A stretch of DNA of 64,000 nt from Brachypodium distachyon (lineage: Eukaryota > Streptophyta > Magnoliopsida > Poales > Poaceae). Positions within the stretch are counted from its first letter, which is position 1. Each line of letters opens with the position of its first letter. The DNA lies in the NCBI RefSeq assembly GCF_000005505.3, contig NC_016133.3, forward strand, positions 45,597,237 through 45,661,236. The letters run 5' to 3'. The notes under the pieces were generated by a model. It did no database searches, was not told the DNA's origin, and worked only from the letters and a program-made list of their open reading frames with translations. A program made the position numbers and the translations under genes. Of the stretch, positions 61,601-64,000 are shown piece after piece.

Positions 61601-63878
61601 CTTGCAATGCACGGGACAACAACTACCAGGTATGTACTGATGCAACAGTAGTTTCATTGTCCTTTTATTTTTGGTTCTTTCTCTTGTTATTTTCTTTACG
61701 CCTATCTTTCCAGGCTCTTGGTTGGCAAGCTACAGCTGGTAGAACAAGCATGCAGCGTTGTGCTGCATCAACTCAATGGTTCAATGAAAGAATTGCACTC
61801 GCTAGATATGCACATGTAAGGGCTGTCTGTATTCCAGTGAATTATTCCAGTTCGTGTGAAATTGAGTTGAACATTAATTCTTATTAAAACAGGTGCCATT
61901 GGGAAACTTTGAACTTGATTGGCTTCTTTTTACTGCCGATGTGTTCTTTTCAAGGGCATTGCATGATCAACAGCAGGTTTGTTTTGTCTTGAGTTGATGC
62001 AATTAGGCTGTTTGTTTGTTGTGCTGTGTCTTGTGTATTGTGTCTTGGGGCTCTTCCCCCTTGTTATACTGTATATATATATTTCTTTTTTAATATATTA
62101 CTGTCGGAGCCTCTCGTACAGTTTCTTTCAAAAAAAAAAATTAGGCTGTTTGTTATAAATGTGGTGAGCTCCTCATATTGATGTTATGTCGACTTTTGCA
62201 CCAGAATATTTCCAGCTTAGTAAATGACATGCAGCTTTATAGCAAAACTAGGAATATTAGCCAGCTTCATCATAGTCAAAATTGTTCCTTGATTTTTATT
62301 TGGCCTGAGATAATGTAAACGGCATATGATTTGCCCATGGAGGATAAAACAATCAGGAATAGACTGGCCATCATGAACTCAGCAACTTGGATGGTTGGAC
62401 CATTTTGCATGGAACCAACTGCTTTCTGGCAAGTTCATCTTCGTTCGGGAAAACTCATTCCCACTACCCCTTGAGGCAGTTTCTAAGGGTGGTTTTGGTT
62501 ATGTTGATACAGATCAGCATGATTTTGCCACTTTCTTTGCCTCGTCACTTGATTCTAGTTGATATGGATATGATTTAGCAAAAAAATAAAATTCCTCTCT
62601 TCATCGTCTTGTCCACATCTGGTAAGGGCAAACCCCTGTCTTGCCCAATTTTCAGACCCCAAATCCCACTTGACAATGCTACTCTTACTGAAGTGATCCT
62701 TCAACTGGCTCCCCATCAACTTCCCTGTATTATTTCCCTCTTCCTCTGCAGCTCTGATGTGGACATCGCACCTGGCACATCGAGCTCCACATGGGCATGG
62801 TGGTGGCCAACAAGGCCGGTGTTGTGCTGGTAGCATCAGATGCAGGGCACGTGGTCAATGCAGCAGGAATAATTTAAATTGAGCAATTTTGTAGTCATGA
62901 GGCTTATCCACACTTTTGTGATAGTTTCTGTGTGTGGACTTAAGGGAAAACCATCTTGTACTTGTTGAAGACATTCTGCCTTGGTGAATGAAGCTGGAAC
63001 GTCATCAGTCTCTGATTTTTTATCACACTATCTTGGTCGGACTGATTTCTTATGTGCTAAAGTTATTTGGCTCTTGCATTTGTTCTTTCTCTAAATCTAG
63101 TATGGTGTGTGTTGAACATGCAATCCCTGACTTGTTGTATTTGCTAGGTACTCTGGATATCTGATGATGGCATTCCTGATTTAGGAGGCACATATGAAGG
63201 AGATACATGTTTTGCTGATGAAGTGAGTAGCCTTCTTTTGTTCTCTTAAGACTGCCTCGTGTTTTACCATTTGCACTATTTCCTCTGCTTGAATTAAGTA
63301 TAAACTTCATTTTACAGGTCATTCAGCCTTCGCTAACTTATCCTGGTGCATATAGAAGAGTTGCCGTTGAGCTTAAGGTAGGGCCTCAAAGGCATTTGCT
63401 TTGACGTCATAAACGTAATATGCTCATTTCATTTCAGCTGGTAATTTATTTGCATTTACACATATTTCTTCTTCAGATTCATCACTTGGCAGTAAATTCT
63501 CTCCTTAAGAGCAGTCAAGTGGATGAAATGGAAGGAGGATCCATCGGCAGCTTTGAAAATGACATTCCTCCTGGTCTACATGCCACTGAAACTGACTGTA
63601 ATGACGCTAGCTTATGTCTACCTGCTTTCCAAGTGCTGAAGCAACTCATTCAAAGATGCATCTCAGACGCAGTATCTTCTGGAAATGTATTTGCTGATGC
63701 AATTTTGCAACATCTCTACCGTTGGCTTTGCAGGTACTAATTGATATGTTTCCACTTGAACCTCTAGTATTTTGTTTCCCTTCTAATTGTAATGTGCTCT
63801 TCCCACATTGTCATGTCTATATTTTTCAGCCCACGGTCGAAACTTCATGATCCAGCTCTCCACCGTCTCCTTCATAAT
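46612..63878 (+). CDS. DNA polymerase epsilon catalytic subunit, 5' part of gene
   Basis: This is the leading-strand replicative polymerase. Forty-two coding exons give 1841 codons in unbroken phase; the gene continues past the window. Exons: 46612-46824, 47479-47544, 47615-47674, 47813-47908, 48337-48497, 48709-48797, 48872-49089, 49615-49701, 49795-49929, 50281-50403, 50921-51004, 51196-51360, 51752-51928, 52103-52216, 52773-52877, 53649-53767, 53832-53973, 54046-54140, 54307-54412, 54509-54588, 54710-54886, 55479-55563, 55651-55731, 55854-55997, 56114-56209, 56317-56517, 56764-56818, 56907-57049, 57119-57546, 58993-59209, 59333-59530, 59615-59689, 59769-59959, 60136-60307, 60395-60459, 61497-61629, 61714-61815, 61893-61976, 63148-63222, 63318-63377, 63477-63733, 63830-63878. 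After a Gly-rich N-terminus come exonuclease motifs FDIET (D265, E267), [10 protein letters not shown] and [12 protein letters not shown], then polymerase motifs [10 protein letters not shown] (D616), [15 protein letters not shown] and ELDTDGIW (D850, D852). QRKLHDMF (1166-1173) resembles a PCNA-binding box. Residues after about 1270 are the degenerate second polymerase half. The C-terminal zinc fingers lie outside. Confidence 0.95.
49397..49508. mobile_element. Stowaway MITE in a polymerase intron
   Basis: It starts CTCCCTCCGTCCCATATTAA and ends with the complement, with TA flanks (49395-49396, 49509-49510). 112 bp, in the intron between exons 7 and 8. Confidence 0.95.
55288..55369. mobile_element. 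Stowaway MITE in a polymerase intron
   Basis: It starts CTCCCTCCGTCCTAAAATAA, is 82 bp, and is a near-perfect hairpin around TATAAGAATCTATA. TA flanks it at 55286-55287 and 55370-55371. It lies in the intron before exon 22. Confidence 0.95.
60723..61021 (+). repeat. Tandem duplicate carrying a dead copy of exon 36
   Basis: This unit is repeated from 61022 to about 61583 (299 bp of unit plus a MITE). It carries the intron end and the first 90 or so bases of exon 36 (CAACAACATCCTGGACCTGT). The first copy has a 6-base insertion (CTTGGC) and a 2-base deletion (CTCAGTTATAAG versus CTCAGAGTTATAAG), so it shifts frame. It also lacks the exon's donor site because the unit ends inside the exon. Confidence 0.85.
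61081..61340. mobile_element. Degenerate Stowaway-like MITE
   Basis: It starts CTACATCCGTTCCTAAATGT and ends ACATTTTTAGGAGTGAAGGG, with long imperfect inverted repeats (AAGTCAAACTT.../...AAATTTTTTGACTTAG) and TA flanks. It sits inside the second unit of the tandem duplication, so it arrived after that event. Confidence 0.75.
62017..62139 (+). mobile_element. Short retroposon (LINE or SINE 3' end) with 15-bp target duplication
   Basis: A 123-bp insert ends in CTCTCGTACAGTTTCTTTCA and a poly(A) run. It is bounded by the perfect 15-base duplicate ATTAGGCTGTTTGTT at 62002-62016 and 62140-62154. A T-rich stretch then AATATATTACTGTCGGAGCC resembles 3' ends of plant non-LTR elements. It lies in the 1.2 kb intron before exon 39 and was retroposed in the sense direction. 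Confidence 0.85.
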
Positions 63879-64000
63879 GTAAGCTAAATTACTCAACATT
63901 TCTGTCGCTCTTTTTATTTCACACGACAGATATTTGGGACTTCTTTTATTGCTAGCAGAGTTACAAGTCCCCTGTTATTTGCCAGTACATTTGCGATTTT

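Overview
This window is nuclear DNA of a grass, most likely of the wheat/barley tribe (Triticeae). That is inferred from spliceosomal introns, Stowaway-type MITEs ending in CTCCCTCCG-like inverted repeats, Tourist and hAT MITEs, heavily nested GC-rich Ty3/gypsy LTRs, and a grass-type elongation factor 2. No bacterial features, rRNA genes, tRNA genes or CRISPR arrays were seen.

Layout. Positions 1-16041 are a nest of Tat-lineage Ty3/gypsy retrotransposons. Their gag-pol lies on the minus strand and a decayed extra ORF lies in the opposite (plus) orientation. Positions 16042-23354 hold fragments of a second LTR element (3' LTR 22118-23354, with a polypurine tract). That element is interrupted by a solo LTR (17790-21911, target duplication CTAAT), which is itself interrupted by a TG...CA element (18260-21422, target duplication GGAGG). 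Positions 23355-28300 are AT-rich low-gene DNA with a Tourist MITE, an orphan minus-strand exon candidate, and a GC-rich minus-strand leader-like stretch split by a hAT MITE. Positions 28340-34290 hold the elongation factor 2 gene: a promoter with telo-box and site II motifs, a 2 kb leader intron with an internal tandem duplication, and a 843-residue protein from two coding exons. Positions 34290-36157 are non-coding, with a possible cargo-carrying TIR element. A two-exon gene for a small secreted TPD1-like cysteine-rich protein lies at 36158-36633. Positions 36634-46380 are intergenic, with a LINE-type RNase H remnant, a UTR-like strand-asymmetric block, MITEs, and a chromovirus-like element (40904-45750, target duplication CTATG). 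From 46612 to the right edge runs the catalytic subunit of DNA polymerase epsilon. Forty-two coding exons (1841 codons) are visible and the gene continues past the window.

The three host genes serve translation elongation, secreted peptide signalling and chromosome replication. They share no pathway and are simply neighbours on the plus strand. Splice junctions were read by eye and checked by phase arithmetic: every polymerase exon joins in frame. The least conventional content is the antisense, intron-bearing extra ORF of the Tat elements, the tandem duplication of a polymerase exon, and the series of dateable nested insertions with intact target duplications.
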